Source: Aridibacter sp965216195
Lineage (GTDB): Bacteria; Acidobacteriota; Blastocatellia; Pyrinomonadales; Pyrinomonadaceae
DNA length: 64,000 nt
Direction of reading: 5' to 3'
Assembly: GCA_965216195.1 (NCBI GenBank)
Contig: OZ244151.1
Span: 1,798,001 to 1,862,000, forward strand
Below, one piece after another: positions 9,240 to 18,109 of the stretch (within the stretch, counting starts at the first letter, position 1; each line of letters opens with the position of its first letter). The notes under the pieces are model-generated. The model saw only the letters and a program-made list of their open reading frames with translations. It made no database searches and was not told the DNA's origin. The translations under genes and the position numbers were made by a program.

Positions 9240-10835
9240 ATGTGTGTACGAATTCGAACCGCTGGAATTGTGATCGCTCTGGGAACGGTTTTACTTTTTT
9301 TGACAGCTATTTCAGTGGGTTTTCCGAAAATGAAAAAGAAGACTCAAATCGACGTCGAAGAGATGACCGTGATGGAAATGCAGAAAGCGATGAAATCCGG
9401 GAAGGTCACTTCGAAACAGCTTGTCGAGGCTTATTTGAGGCGCATAAAAGAGATCGACGGAAAACTCAACGCCATCATTGAAATAAATCCCGACGCGATT
9501 GCGATTGCTGAAGCGATGGATAAAGAACGTGCCGCTGGAAAAGTGCGTTCGAAGATGCATGGAATTCCCGTCGTCATTAAAGACAATATCGACACGGCTG
9601 ACAAAATGAAAACGACTGCTGGAAGCCTTGCTCTCATCGATGCTCCGACTCCGAAGCAAGATGCGTTCGTCGTTCAGCAGATGCGAAAAGCAGGGGCGGT
9701 TTTGATCGGCAAAACTAATCTATCCGAATGGGCAAATTTCCGTTCGGAAAGCTCCTCAAGCGGTTGGTCAGGACGCGGCGGGCAAACTCACAATCCATAT
9801 ATCTTAGATAGAAGCCCTTGCGGTTCTTCGTCAGGTTCGGGCGTTGCAGCGGCGGCGAATTTATCAGCGGTGGCGGTCGGAACCGAAACGGATGGTTCGG
9901 TTGTTTGTCCGGCTTCGATCAATGGAATTGTCGGCATCAAACCAACTCTTGGTTTAGTTTCGCGAAGCGGAATTATTCCAATCGCCCATTCACAAGATAC
10001 AGCAGGACCGATGGCTCGAACGGTTTCCGATGCCGCGATTTTGCTAAACGCAATGGTTGGAATGGATACGCAAGACTCCATAACATCTGACTTTAAGAAA
10101 AAAGGCGTGGAGGATTACACAAAATTCCTTGATAAAAATGGCTTGAAGGGAGCAAGAATCGGAGTCGTCCGTCAGTATTTTGGCAAGAACGCTAGCCTTG
10201 ATGCTTTAATGGAAAAGAACCTTAAGAAAATGGAAAAAGCCGGAGCTGTTTTTATCGATGTTGAATTCCCACATTTCCGAGGTTACGGCGATGATGAGTA
10301 CGAAGTCTTACTTTATGAATTCAAAGCAGATTTAAACAAATACCTAAAAAATCGCGGCGGAAAATACAATACACTCGCCAAACTTATTAAATTCAACAAA
10401 GACAATGCAGCAAAGTCAATGCCATATTTCAAACAGGAGATCTTTGAAAAAGCACAGGCGAAAAGCGACCTAAACGACGCAGGTTACAAACTCGCTTTGA
10501 TGACAAGCAAAACGCTAACTCAAGCCAAAGGAATTGACCTGGTGATGGACAAACACAACCTCGATGCCCTCGTCGCACCTTCAAATTCCCAATCGTGGTT
10601 AATCGATTTAATTATGGGCGACAGTCCAACTCAATACGTTGGAAGCTCAAGTCTCGCGGCGGTTTCAGGCTATCCGAATATCACCGTTCCCTCAGGCTTC
10701 TTAAATGAACTCCCAATCGGAATGTCATTCTTCGGACGAGCGTTTTCAGAACCGAAGTTGATTAAAATTGCTTATGCGTGGGAACAATTAAGCAAGGCTA
10801 GAAAGAAGCCGAAGTATTTGGAAACTTATAAGTAA
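9240..10835 (+). CDS. Amidase-signature family hydrolase, exported or membrane-anchored
   Basis: A 531-residue amidase-signature enzyme. The triad is visible: Lys114 (VVIKDNI), cis-Ser197 in CGSSSGSG, and nucleophile Ser220 in TDGSVVCPAS. The GIKPT segment follows, as usual. An N-terminal hydrophobic segment (residues ~5-25) points to export or anchoring, so it is more likely a periplasmic amidase of the peptide-amidase type than GatA. GGAGGAG at 9227-9233 lies 6 nt before the ATG at 9240 and overlaps the in-frame upstream ATG at 9225, which therefore is not the likely start. The substrate is unknown. Confidence 0.9.
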   Translation: MCVRIRTAGIVIALGTVLLFLTAISVGFPKMKKKTQIDVEEMTVMEMQKAMKSGKVTSKQLVEAYLRRIKEIDGKLNAIIEINPDAIAIAEAMDKERAAGKVRSKMHGIPVVIKDNIDTADKMKTTAGSLALIDAPTPKQDAFVVQQMRKAGAVLIGKTNLSEWANFRSESSSSGWSGRGGQTHNPYILDRSPCGSSSGSGVAAAANLSAVAVGTETDGSVVCPASINGIVGIKPTLGLVSRSGIIPIAHSQDTAGPMARTVSDAAILLNAMVGMDTQDSITSDFKKKGVEDYTKFLDKNGLKGARIGVVRQYFGKNASLDALMEKNLKKMEKAGAVFIDVEFPHFRGYGDDEYEVLLYEFKADLNKYLKNRGGKYNTLAKLIKFNKDNAAKSMPYFKQEIFEKAQAKSDLNDAGYKLALMTSKTLTQAKGIDLVMDKHNLDALVAPSNSQSWLIDLIMGDSPTQYVGSSSLAAVSGYPNITVPSGFLNELPIGMSFFGRAFSEPKLIKIAYAWEQLSKARKKPKYLETYK

Positions 10836-10839
10836 GATT

Positions 10840-10959
10840 AACCGCAAAGGTCGCAACGGACGCAAAGTCTTAATACCTCGATAGTAGCCAGTTTTGAAGG
10901 TTTCTTAAGCACGAATTTAAATCGAAATCTTCCTTTGCGACCTTAGCGGTCTTTGCGGT
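10840..10959. repeat. Inverted pair of modular CGCAAAG repeats
   Basis: 10840-10867 reads AACCGCAAAGGTCGCAACGG followed by ACGCAAAG. 10932-10959 carries the opposite-strand version (CTTTGCGACCTTAGCGGTCTTTGCGGT type). Together they can form a large hairpin between the convergent amidase and epimerase genes. The same words recur at 11984-12011, 12408-12436 and 12542-12570. Confidence 0.75.
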
Positions 10960-10973
10960 CGCTACTCTCTTAG

Positions 10974-11975
10974 TTAAAATACTCCTTCACCTAAAAAGTT
11001 TTCGCTCAGATATTTAATTGTATCATTCAGAGTTTCCTGTGGATCACGAGGTTCAAAATCCAATTCTTCCTTTGCTCTGTACGAATCAAAATACCAAAAC
11101 AATTCTGCCTGCTCGACCTCCTTTGCTTCAAATGGCGGTGTTTTGTTCCAGGTTCTAAAGAAAGAATCTACAATGCCGGCGGCTGGGACAGAAATTGCTT
11201 TCGGAACTTTTAGCATTGGAGCCGCAACGCCACACAGTCTTTCGAGCCTCCCAAAAAACTCTTCAAACTTCATATTTTCTGCACCAAGCAGATATTTCTC
11301 TTGATGTCTTCCCTTTTCGAGTGCGTTAATAAATGCCGTTGCTGTGTCTCTTGCATCAACAAAATTTAAACCACCGGAGGGTGTGTAAGGAACTTTGCGT
11401 GCTAGAAAATCGAGTACAGGCTTTGTCGAACTCAATCGCTCATCTCCTGTGCCCAAAAGAAGCGAGGGATTTAAGATCACAAGTTTTTTTCCTTTCCCAT
11501 CAAAGTCGCGAATAGCTGTTCGCTCTTGATAAAACTTCGACGCGTAATACGCAAACCGCGAGATCAAATCCATCGGCGGGTGGTAAGTTTCATCCAAAAC
11601 TTCTTCGTCTTCGCTGATCGCAATCGTTCCACTTGAAGATGCCAAAATAAAAGTTTTTACGCCCGCTTCCTTCGCCGCTTCGCATAAAACCCGAGTACCT
11701 TGAACGTGAATTTTATTCATCTGAGCCGCATCATCATTATCCCTCGACACCTTCCCAGCCAAATGATAAATCGCCGAAACGCCTTTGACCGCTTCCGCAA
11801 CCTCTTTCTCATCAGTAACCGAACCTTCGAACGCCTCAACACCTTCATCCTGCATCCATTCAGGAACAGACGATGCCATCACACGCAAGTTTTTCTCGCC
11901 CGAATCCAAAAACTGCTGAACAATATGTGTTCCGAGAAATCCGGTTCCACCTGTAATCAAAATTTTTTTAGTCAT
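10974..11975 (-). CDS. NAD-dependent epimerase/dehydratase family protein
   Basis: A 333-residue extended short-chain dehydrogenase. The N-terminal Rossmann motif GGTGFLG (residues 8-14) binds NAD(P), and the active-site YxxxK appears as YYASK at about residue 142. It resembles the dihydroflavonol-4-reductase / 3-beta-hydroxysteroid dehydrogenase-like branch. The substrate cannot be told. It precedes, on the same strand, neither an obvious sugar-nucleotide nor a lipid operon, although the large acyl fusion gene lies 600 bp upstream in the same orientation. Confidence 0.85.
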   Translation of the reverse strand: MTKKILITGGTGFLGTHIVQQFLDSGEKNLRVMASSVPEWMQDEGVEAFEGSVTDEKEVAEAVKGVSAIYHLAGKVSRDNDDAAQMNKIHVQGTRVLCEAAKEAGVKTFILASSSGTIAISEDEEVLDETYHPPMDLISRFAYYASKFYQERTAIRDFDGKGKKLVILNPSLLLGTGDERLSSTKPVLDFLARKVPYTPSGGLNFVDARDTATAFINALEKGRHQEKYLLGAENMKFEEFFGRLERLCGVAAPMLKVPKAISVPAAGIVDSFFRTWNKTPPFEAKEVEQAELFWYFDSYRAKEELDFEPRDPQETLNDTIKYLSENFLGEGVF

Positions 11976-11983
11976 AAGAAATC

Positions 11984-12011
11984 AACCGCAAAGGTCGCTA
12001 AGGACGCAAAG
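11984..12011. repeat. Modular CGCAAAG repeat, left flank of the GxxExxY gene
   Basis: AACCGCAAAGGTCGCTAAGG followed by ACGCAAAG. It touches the stop codon of the GxxExxY gene and ends just before the epimerase start codon. It is built from 12-nt modules of the type CGC(A/T)AAGG(T/A)(C/-)G. Confidence 0.8.
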
Positions 12012-12012
12012 T

Positions 12013-12399
12013 TTATAAGTCGTTTACTATCCGATTCACACCTTGTTTGAGTCTTGGAACATTAAAATTTATCAACAGTCCAAGTTTCTTGTTACTTAGT
12101 TTCAGATACGAAAGAATCTGGGCGGTATGCACGGGATGAAGCTTATCTACTGCTTTCAATTCAACAATTAGCTCGTTTTCAACCAACACATCCAAGCGGT
12201 AACCAGCACTAATTTTTACTCCGTCATATAAAATTGGAAGTTCAACCTGAGATTTTGCACTCAACCTATTCTGCTTCAATTCATACATTAAGCATGCTTC
12301 ATAAGCACTTTCCAACATTCCCGGTCCTAATGCGGTGTGAATCTTGTAACAACAATCTAACGTTGTTTTGGTGATTCTTTCTAATTCTTCCCGTTCCAT
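12013..12399 (-). CDS. GxxExxY family protein
   Basis: A 128-residue protein with the defining GMLESAY (GxxExxY) motif at about residues 28-34, followed by the conserved VELPI..YDG....YR.D..V...LIVELKAV core and a C-terminal LLINF. The ELK-type core resembles PD-(D/E)XK nuclease folds (fold analogy, not proven). The function is unknown. The gene is bracketed by the modular repeats at 11984-12011 and 12408-12436, an arrangement that suggests the gene and its repeats move or were inserted as one unit. Confidence 0.85.
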   Translation of the reverse strand: MEREELERITKTTLDCCYKIHTALGPGMLESAYEACLMYELKQNRLSAKSQVELPILYDGVKISAGYRLDVLVENELIVELKAVDKLHPVHTAQILSYLKLSNKKLGLLINFNVPRLKQGVNRIVNDL

Positions 12400-12407
12400 A
12401 TGGTTTC

Positions 12408-12436
12408 AACCGCTAAGGACGCAAAGGTCGCTAAAG
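12408..12436. repeat. Modular CGCAAAG repeat, right flank of the GxxExxY gene
   Basis: AACCGCTAAGGACGCAAAGG followed by TCGCTAAAG, starting 8 nt upstream of the GxxExxY start codon, in the same orientation as the copy at 11984. Confidence 0.8.
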
Positions 12437-12541
12437 TTTTTATATTTTGTTAAGACCGATATCGCATTAAACATGAAAATTGCTTTTATTAAGAGTAACG
12501 CAGCTCGCATTCTTAAAAGCTCTTATATTTTATCCTTCTTT

Positions 12542-12570
12542 CCTTCGCGTACTTCGCGACCTTTGCGGTT
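12542..12570. repeat. Modular CGCAAAG repeat, inverted copy
   Basis: CCTTCGCGTACTTCGCGACC followed by TTTGCGGTT. It is inverted relative to the copies at 11984 and 12408 and lies directly downstream of the stop codon of the acyl fusion gene. The ~105 bp between 12437 and 12541 is AT-rich with no other signal. Confidence 0.75.
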
Positions 12571-12575
12571 GATCC

Positions 12576-15500
12576 CTACTCATCAATCACAGCCTGTTTC
12601 TTCTTGGTCTTCCGCCTCTCAGCTTTCCATTTCTTCCTCACTGCTTTCACATCAAACTTATCCCGCTTACCATCTCGCATATTTTCTACTTCGTGTTGAA
12701 CTCTTGCGGCGACCAAGCGATAGCTCTCCGTATTTGGAATGCCTTCGGTCATTTCGGCTAATTCTTCGTATTCGAGAAATCTTCCAACTTTTGCTCCGAT
12801 TTTTGAGCCAACTTTTTCGTATTTTGGAACGGTTGTGCCTTTTGGAAAAGCGTCGTAGGTTCCCGATAAATATATCGGCAAGATTCCGACCTTTTCGTTT
12901 AACGCCAAATAGCCGATGACAGGTTTAAACTCTTCCATTTCGCCCGTGAGCGAACGCGTACCTTCCGGGAAGATCAGACAGTTGTAACCTTCTTTCAAGA
13001 TTTGAGTTACGTGGCGGAGCGATGTTCTGAGGCTTCCCGAACGCTCGATTGGCACAAGCGTTGTGAAATTGTTCATATAGGCACGTTTGTACTTCGTATC
13101 AAACCAATAATCCGCCGCCGCAACCGCCACCGTTTGTTCGGCAATGTCTTCGCCGAGCGAGTATTTGATCAAGCCCATATCGAGGTGCGAAGCATGATTG
13201 GATGAAACGATAAAATTCGTGTGGGGCGGAATATTCGAGCGTCCTTCAACTGTCGTGTCGAGAACGGTTTCGTAAAGAGCCTTTTGAGCCATTAATACGA
13301 CGCGATTCCCTACTTGTTGAACGATCTTTGGAATGTAAATTTCGTCGTCATTTGTGTCTCTCGCTTTTGGCTCGTCAACGAGCTTCTTCGATTTATCAAC
13401 TCTTTGAACAACCGCCAAAATCTCGTTGACGGTTTGAACTTCGGTTAGCTCATCCGCCGATAAAACGCGTCCACCGCTGTCTTCGATTGCTCCCTGAAGC
13501 TCGACAAACATCAACGAATCAAAGCCTAAATCCACCAAACGTGAATTTGAAGCAACCTCAGATAACGGATTGCTCGAAACGCTCGCAACGATCTTGCGAA
13601 TCCACAAAACATTGTCATCGCCTTTGATTTCGACGATTTCTTTTGTCTTTGTTTTCGAGCGATTTTCCAGAGTTTCGATCATTTCAACGACTTCGGGACG
13701 CTTAACCTTTCGAGTGGCTGTTCGCGGCAATTCAAATGGAGTCGTGTGCAAAATTTGAACTCGTTTGTGGAACGGAAGCGTCGCTGAAACTTCGCGGAAA
13801 TGTTGTTCGACCGCCTTGTTTGTTTCGCGGCGTGTTAGCGAAATATCTTTTTCATAATCGGGCACGATGAGACACGCGATCTTTTCTCCGCCTCGTTCAT
13901 CGGGCAAGCCGACAACCGATAATTCCTTAATAAAATCAGACTTTCCGTAAAGATCTTCGATCTCATCCGGATAAATATTCTTACCGTTTGAATCGATAAT
14001 TACATCTTTCGAACGACCAACGATATACAGATTCCCATCATCATCGATCCTGCCCAAATCACCGGTTCTGAGCCAACGTTCTGCCGTCAAAGCCTCATCC
14101 GTCGCATCATCATTTTTGTAATAGCCAAGCATTACGTTTTGCCCGCGTGCGAGCACTTCGCCAACGCCTTTGCTGTCAGGGTCGTCAATCATTACCTCAA
14201 CGCCAGGAAGCGGTTTCCCAACGCTTCCTTTCACCAATTCATTTTGCGGACGAGTCACGGTCAAAACAGGCGACGACTCAGTTAATCCATATCCTTCGAG
14301 AACATTAAAACCAAGTCCGTGCAGATCCTTTTGAACCTTTTCGCTCAACGCAGAACCACCTGAAATTAGATATCGCATGCGTCCTCCCATTCCTTCGTGG
14401 ATGGGGAAAAACACGACCGGACCAAGATTAAATGGAGTGTTGTCACGAAGCCACGCATTAAAATCAATCACATTGTCGGCAATATCAGCAATCCAATCGC
14501 CGCGATCCCGCAGACGAGTTTTTATACGTCGGTGGAGCATTTCCCAAAGTGCTGGAACGCCGACCATTCCGGTTACATGACCGTTTTCGATAGCTCGTGC
14601 GAGTTCGTCGGAAGACAATTCTTCGAGGTAACGCATCTGTGTTCCATTTGTAAACGGTGTCAAGAACCCTGCTGAAAACTCAAACGTATGATGCATCGGC
14701 AAAACGGACAACACGCCGTCTTCCACACTCATTTCTAGTACGCTCGAAAGCATCGAAACCATCGACGTAAAATTCTTATGCGAAAGCATCACGGCTTTTG
14801 GCGTTCCGGTCGTTCCGGAAGTGAAAATCAACGATGCCGGCGAAGTGGCGACGATCCGATTGGGTAACATCTCAAGCCGTTTTGCCTCTTCGGTTTCCGA
14901 AGGCATTTCGAAAACTTCGTCGAATGTATAAACCGGAACGCGGACACTCCTGTCCGCTTCTTTTGTTTTCTTTGTATTCTTTTTCGAACGCTTGTCGCGT
15001 TCGTTGCGGACAGAGTGTCCGCGTTCCAATTTCTTCAATTCCGGATTCTCTTCCAGAAGTTTCGGGCTGATGACAATCGCTGATGCTTCGCCCGCCGTTG
15101 CAAAATTAATAATTTCGTCAATCGTACTCGCAGGGTCAATTGGAATCGCCGTCGCTCCGGCTTTGATAATTCCAAAATAGGACATTCCCCATTCAGGCAT
15201 ATTGTGCGAGAGGAGAATCACGCGATCATCTTGTTTGATTCCACTATATGCAAGAAAACCCGCGGCACGAAGGGCTAATTCGCGAACGTCTTCGTAAGTA
15301 TATTGCTCCATACGTCCGTTTCGCTCGATCTTCATTGAAACACGGGTTGGAAAGCGTTTTGTCGCCGTGTCAAAAAGATCGCCGAGATCTTTGTAGGTGT
15401 AATCGCGGCGTTCGATCGCTTTGAGATCTTCTTCAAGCTGCGGCAAAACCCACTTTCTCAAACCCGGAAAATGAATCTTCAGCCAATATTCATACCAATC

Positions 15501-17063
15501 AATTTCATCGGGCGACCAGGGCAATAGATGCTTCTCGCTCTTTTTCACACGAGACATCAATGCCCTTACGTTTTCAGATCGATAATTGTATTCGTTATCG
15601 ATCATGAAGGGCTTAAACATCGCGAAAGCATCCATCGTTTCCTGCGTCGTTCGTTCAAACTCATCAATGCCTTTTTTCACATCCGTAACAATGTCGCCGA
15701 TTCTTCCCGCTCCCCATTCCGGCGTAACCTTATCGAGCATTGAATTCGCCGCTTTCGCCATTGTGTTGAGCATCGGAGTCGACGTTCGCTCATAAACTTT
15801 CTGCGTCGCCGGCGAAGTTTCAACCATTTTGTGAAAACGATTTACCAGCGAATTTCCCGTGTCTTTTTCTTTGTAATGCTCACGTTTATAAAGCCCCACA
15901 AGCCCTACGATCCGCTTCATATCATTCGGATTCGAATCGCCCGTCGATGCCTGATAAACCAGCGGCGGCTCATCATTCACCATTGCCTCCATCGCCGCTC
16001 CAAGCATCGCTCCCGCGACCATATCAACGGGAACAATATCGAGCACAAGTTTTTCGTTAACGGGAATAACGGGTTGACCGCGAAGTGCAATGAGAATAAG
16101 AGGAGCGGTGGTTGTAAAACCCTCGTTCCAACCGGGAAACGGATACGAAACCGAGCTTTCAACGATCGAAGGTCTCACGACACTCTTAATAATGTCATCT
16201 TGTCCGGCAACGATCTGCTCGGCGATCGATTTCGAATAAGTGTAAATATTCGTCCAACCCCAATAATCCGCACGCTCTTCGCCAAGCTCGGTCGTCCGCT
16301 CGCGAATCCACATTTTTCGTTCGCGAAATATCGCTGATTTTACGGCTCTTTCATCATCGAGGTCGCGTCCTTCATCACGAAGACGCTTTCTCGCTATCTC
16401 GCGGAATTTAGCGATATTTACCGCATCGTCAGCCTCCTGCCTCGCCTGTTCGGAAATCCTCGCGCAATCTTTTATCTCTTGATTTACATCAAAGGTCGTC
16501 CCAACAAGCTCTCGTTTACGCGGAAAATATCCGACGACGGGTTCGTTTTCCCATATCGCTCCGCTTCGTTTTCCAGCCACGAAACAGGTCGAAACGTGAA
16601 CAAGACAAGGACGCTTCATCATCCTCGCCAAACCGATCACGTTGTTCGTTCCCGTTACATTTGTGCGAAGTGCGGATTCTAAGGGTGGATTAAACGTGAC
16701 ATTCCCAGCCGAATTGATGATCACGTCACATTCCGACATGATCTTCTTCGCCTGATCCTCCTCCATCCCAAGAAAATCCGCCGAAACATCACCATTTATC
16801 GGAATTAATTTTTCTTTGATGAATTCTTCGAACCTTCCACCGTGCTTCTCGCGAATCGGATCAAACGTCGGCGAAGGTACAACCGAATTCCAAAAACGAT
16901 TTAACGATTCTTCCTGATTCCTCGCCCGCACGATCATGTAAACCTTCCCGACATCAGGAAAATTATGCAGCAACATTGAAAGCGTAACCTTGCCAACAAA
17001 GCCGGTGCCGCCAATGAAAAAGATCGTCTTATTTTTATATATTTCAGTTGGTGATAATTTCAT
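12576..17063 (-). CDS. Four-module fusion: acyl-CoA reductase, acyl-AMP ligase, acyl carrier, PlsC acyltransferase
   Basis: A 1495-residue multidomain lipid enzyme. Residues ~1-530 form an extended-SDR fatty acyl reductase (GGTGFVG at 18-24, a YxxxK site in YTYSKSIAEQ, and a C-terminal helical 'sterile'-like segment). Residues ~560-1130 form an adenylate-forming ligase (P-loop TSGTTGTPK near 747, YGLTESSP near 925, GDLGR, and GKNIYPDE with the catalytic Lys region). Residues ~1150-1240 form an acyl carrier domain with the phosphopantetheine Ser at ~1183 (LGFDSLM). Residues ~1265-1450 form a PlsC acyltransferase (NHASHLD at ~1287, FPEGTRS at ~1367). It could activate a fatty acid, load it on the carrier, reduce it to an aldehyde or alcohol, and acylate a glycerolipid or alcohol, as in wax or ether-lipid synthesis (inference). 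A palindrome is inserted in frame at residues ~679-710. Confidence 0.9.
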   Translation of the reverse strand: MKLSPTEIYKNKTIFFIGGTGFVGKVTLSMLLHNFPDVGKVYMIVRARNQEESLNRFWNSVVPSPTFDPIREKHGGRFEEFIKEKLIPINGDVSADFLGMEEDQAKKIMSECDVIINSAGNVTFNPPLESALRTNVTGTNNVIGLARMMKRPCLVHVSTCFVAGKRSGAIWENEPVVGYFPRKRELVGTTFDVNQEIKDCARISEQARQEADDAVNIAKFREIARKRLRDEGRDLDDERAVKSAIFRERKMWIRERTTELGEERADYWGWTNIYTYSKSIAEQIVAGQDDIIKSVVRPSIVESSVSYPFPGWNEGFTTTAPLILIALRGQPVIPVNEKLVLDIVPVDMVAGAMLGAAMEAMVNDEPPLVYQASTGDSNPNDMKRIVGLVGLYKREHYKEKDTGNSLVNRFHKMVETSPATQKVYERTSTPMLNTMAKAANSMLDKVTPEWGAGRIGDIVTDVKKGIDEFERTTQETMDAFAMFKPFMIDNEYNYRSENVRALMSRVKKSEKHLLPWSPDEIDWYEYWLKIHFPGLRKWVLPQLEEDLKAIERRDYTYKDLGDLFDTATKRFPTRVSMKIERNGRMEQYTYEDVRELALRAAGFLAYSGIKQDDRVILLSHNMPEWGMSYFGIIKAGATAIPIDPASTIDEIINFATAGEASAIVISPKLLEENPELKKLERGHSVRNERDKRSKKNTKKTKEADRSVRVPVYTFDEVFEMPSETEEAKRLEMLPNRIVATSPASLIFTSGTTGTPKAVMLSHKNFTSMVSMLSSVLEMSVEDGVLSVLPMHHTFEFSAGFLTPFTNGTQMRYLEELSSDELARAIENGHVTGMVGVPALWEMLHRRIKTRLRDRGDWIADIADNVIDFNAWLRDNTPFNLGPVVFFPIHEGMGGRMRYLISGGSALSEKVQKDLHGLGFNVLEGYGLTESSPVLTVTRPQNELVKGSVGKPLPGVEVMIDDPDSKGVGEVLARGQNVMLGYYKNDDATDEALTAERWLRTGDLGRIDDDGNLYIVGRSKDVIIDSNGKNIYPDEIEDLYGKSDFIKELSVVGLPDERGGEKIACLIVPDYEKDISLTRRETNKAVEQHFREVSATLPFHKRVQILHTTPFELPRTATRKVKRPEVVEMIETLENRSKTKTKEIVEIKGDDNVLWIRKIVASVSSNPLSEVASNSRLVDLGFDSLMFVELQGAIEDSGGRVLSADELTEVQTVNEILAVVQRVDKSKKLVDEPKARDTNDDEIYIPKIVQQVGNRVVLMAQKALYETVLDTTVEGRSNIPPHTNFIVSSNHASHLDMGLIKYSLGEDIAEQTVAVAAADYWFDTKYKRAYMNNFTTLVPIERSGSLRTSLRHVTQILKEGYNCLIFPEGTRSLTGEMEEFKPVIGYLALNEKVGILPIYLSGTYDAFPKGTTVPKYEKVGSKIGAKVGRFLEYEELAEMTEGIPNTESYRLVAARVQHEVENMRDGKRDKFDVKAVRKKWKAERRKTKKKQAVIDE
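14935..15027. repeat. Long palindrome inserted in frame in the acyl-ligase domain
   Basis: Arms 14935-14957 and 15006-15027 are reverse complements over 22 bp with one bulged C (outer 15 bp GGAACGCGGACACTC pairs with GAGTGTCCGCGTTCC). The loop is ~48 nt. It encodes about 31 residues that are Arg/Lys/Ser-rich (RGHSVRNERDKRSKKNTKK) and unlike the surrounding ligase domain. The reading frame is kept. Confidence 0.85.
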
Positions 17064-17071
17064 AAAATAAG

Positions 17072-17767
17072 TTAGTCGTCCAAGACAAATGGTAATCCCT
17101 CGGTAGTTCGGAATGACTCAGTTATTACATGATTAAAACTCGTCATATCACCTAAATTCATTTCTTTTCGAACAAATAAACTGCCAGAGAGCCAGTTAAT
17201 AAGTGCTTCATATCGATTATTATTTTCCGAATCGTCAGATTGAATTCTCGAAAATACTTCTTCAATTAGAAATACGACACTAATTGGCAGATTAGCTGCT
17301 AAGCCGGGTGGGAACGGAAGTTTTGTTTCCACATGATTAACCGAACTTTCATCTATAAGACTAACTATGAATCGTTCCCCGTTGTTTGTTGCAGCACTTC
17401 CCCCATCTGGATTTCGAAAAATTTCAGCAAATTCAGCTATGCTTGCTCTTATAGAACTAAAGCCATTTTCGTTAACCTGTTCCTCAATCTGTCCGAATAT
17501 CTCTTTAAAAGCATTAAATACTTCGTCAGGTTCCGACGCGACCAAGAACCTAATTTTCACAAAATAGAGAAGAGCAAGTTTTATTAGTCTTTCATCAGTA
17601 ATTTCCAGAGGTGGGCTAAACTCCACGTTAGATTTACCGGATGGATCGATGTCAATTACTGCTGTTAAGGAACTTCTCACCTTTTGTTTTTTGACAAAAA
17701 ACCAAAAAACGATCACTAGGAAAAGAACAACTAACACACTAATTGTTAAAACAGAATAGAGATTCAT
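17072..17767 (-). CDS. Hypothetical membrane-anchored protein
   Basis: A 231-residue protein with one N-terminal transmembrane helix (about residues 5-25, followed by KKQK), so it is a cytoplasmic-facing bitopic protein. The soluble part is mixed alpha/beta with two Asn/Glu-rich stretches. I do not recognise the domain. It ends 9 bp before the acyl fusion gene starts, in the same orientation, so the two may be co-transcribed, possibly with a role for this protein at the membrane in the same lipid pathway (weak inference). Confidence 0.6.
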   Translation of the reverse strand: MNLYSVLTISVLVVLFLVIVFWFFVKKQKVRSSLTAVIDIDPSGKSNVEFSPPLEITDERLIKLALLYFVKIRFLVASEPDEVFNAFKEIFGQIEEQVNENGFSSIRASIAEFAEIFRNPDGGSAATNNGERFIVSLIDESSVNHVETKLPFPPGLAANLPISVVFLIEEVFSRIQSDDSENNNRYEALINWLSGSLFVRKEMNLGDMTSFNHVITESFRTTEGLPFVLDD

Positions 17768-17791
17768 TTTTTATTGATCCTCATTATCAAA

Positions 17792-18103
17792 GCCGTTGAA
17801 AACGGCGTTATATTTGTAGCCCACGGTGCAAACCGTGGGAACGCGATGCAACAAACGTTTGAGCCGTTGAAAACGGCGGCATACAAACCGCGTTCGATAT
17901 GTCGCCGTTTTCAACGGCTTTAATTCTAAATTTATTCAATACCCATATCTTGCGATATGGGCTACAAATATGTCGTCGGTTTCACCGACTAACAATCGTT
18001 AATCGCACTAAAATCCAAAATCATCGAAGATGGCGTTATATTTGTAGCCCACGGTGCAAACCGTGGGAACGTGAAACGCAATATTTGAGCCGTTGAAAAC
18101 GGC
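17792..18103. repeat. REP/BIME-like array beside the first RAYT gene
   Basis: A ~310-bp gene-free stretch packed with short palindromes. GCCGTT-3 nt-AACGGC occurs at 17792-17806, 17863-17877, 17904-17918 (inverted unit) and 18089-18103. CCCACGGT-4 nt-ACCGTGGG occurs at 17820-17839 and 18048-18067. Related stems with other bases, CCCATAT..ATATGGG and GTCGGT..ACCGAC, lie near 17942-17990. The words TTGTAGCCCACGG and TTTGAGCCGTTG repeat between them. It adjoins the 3' end of the transposase gene. Confidence 0.9.
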
Positions 18104-18109
18104 GGCATA

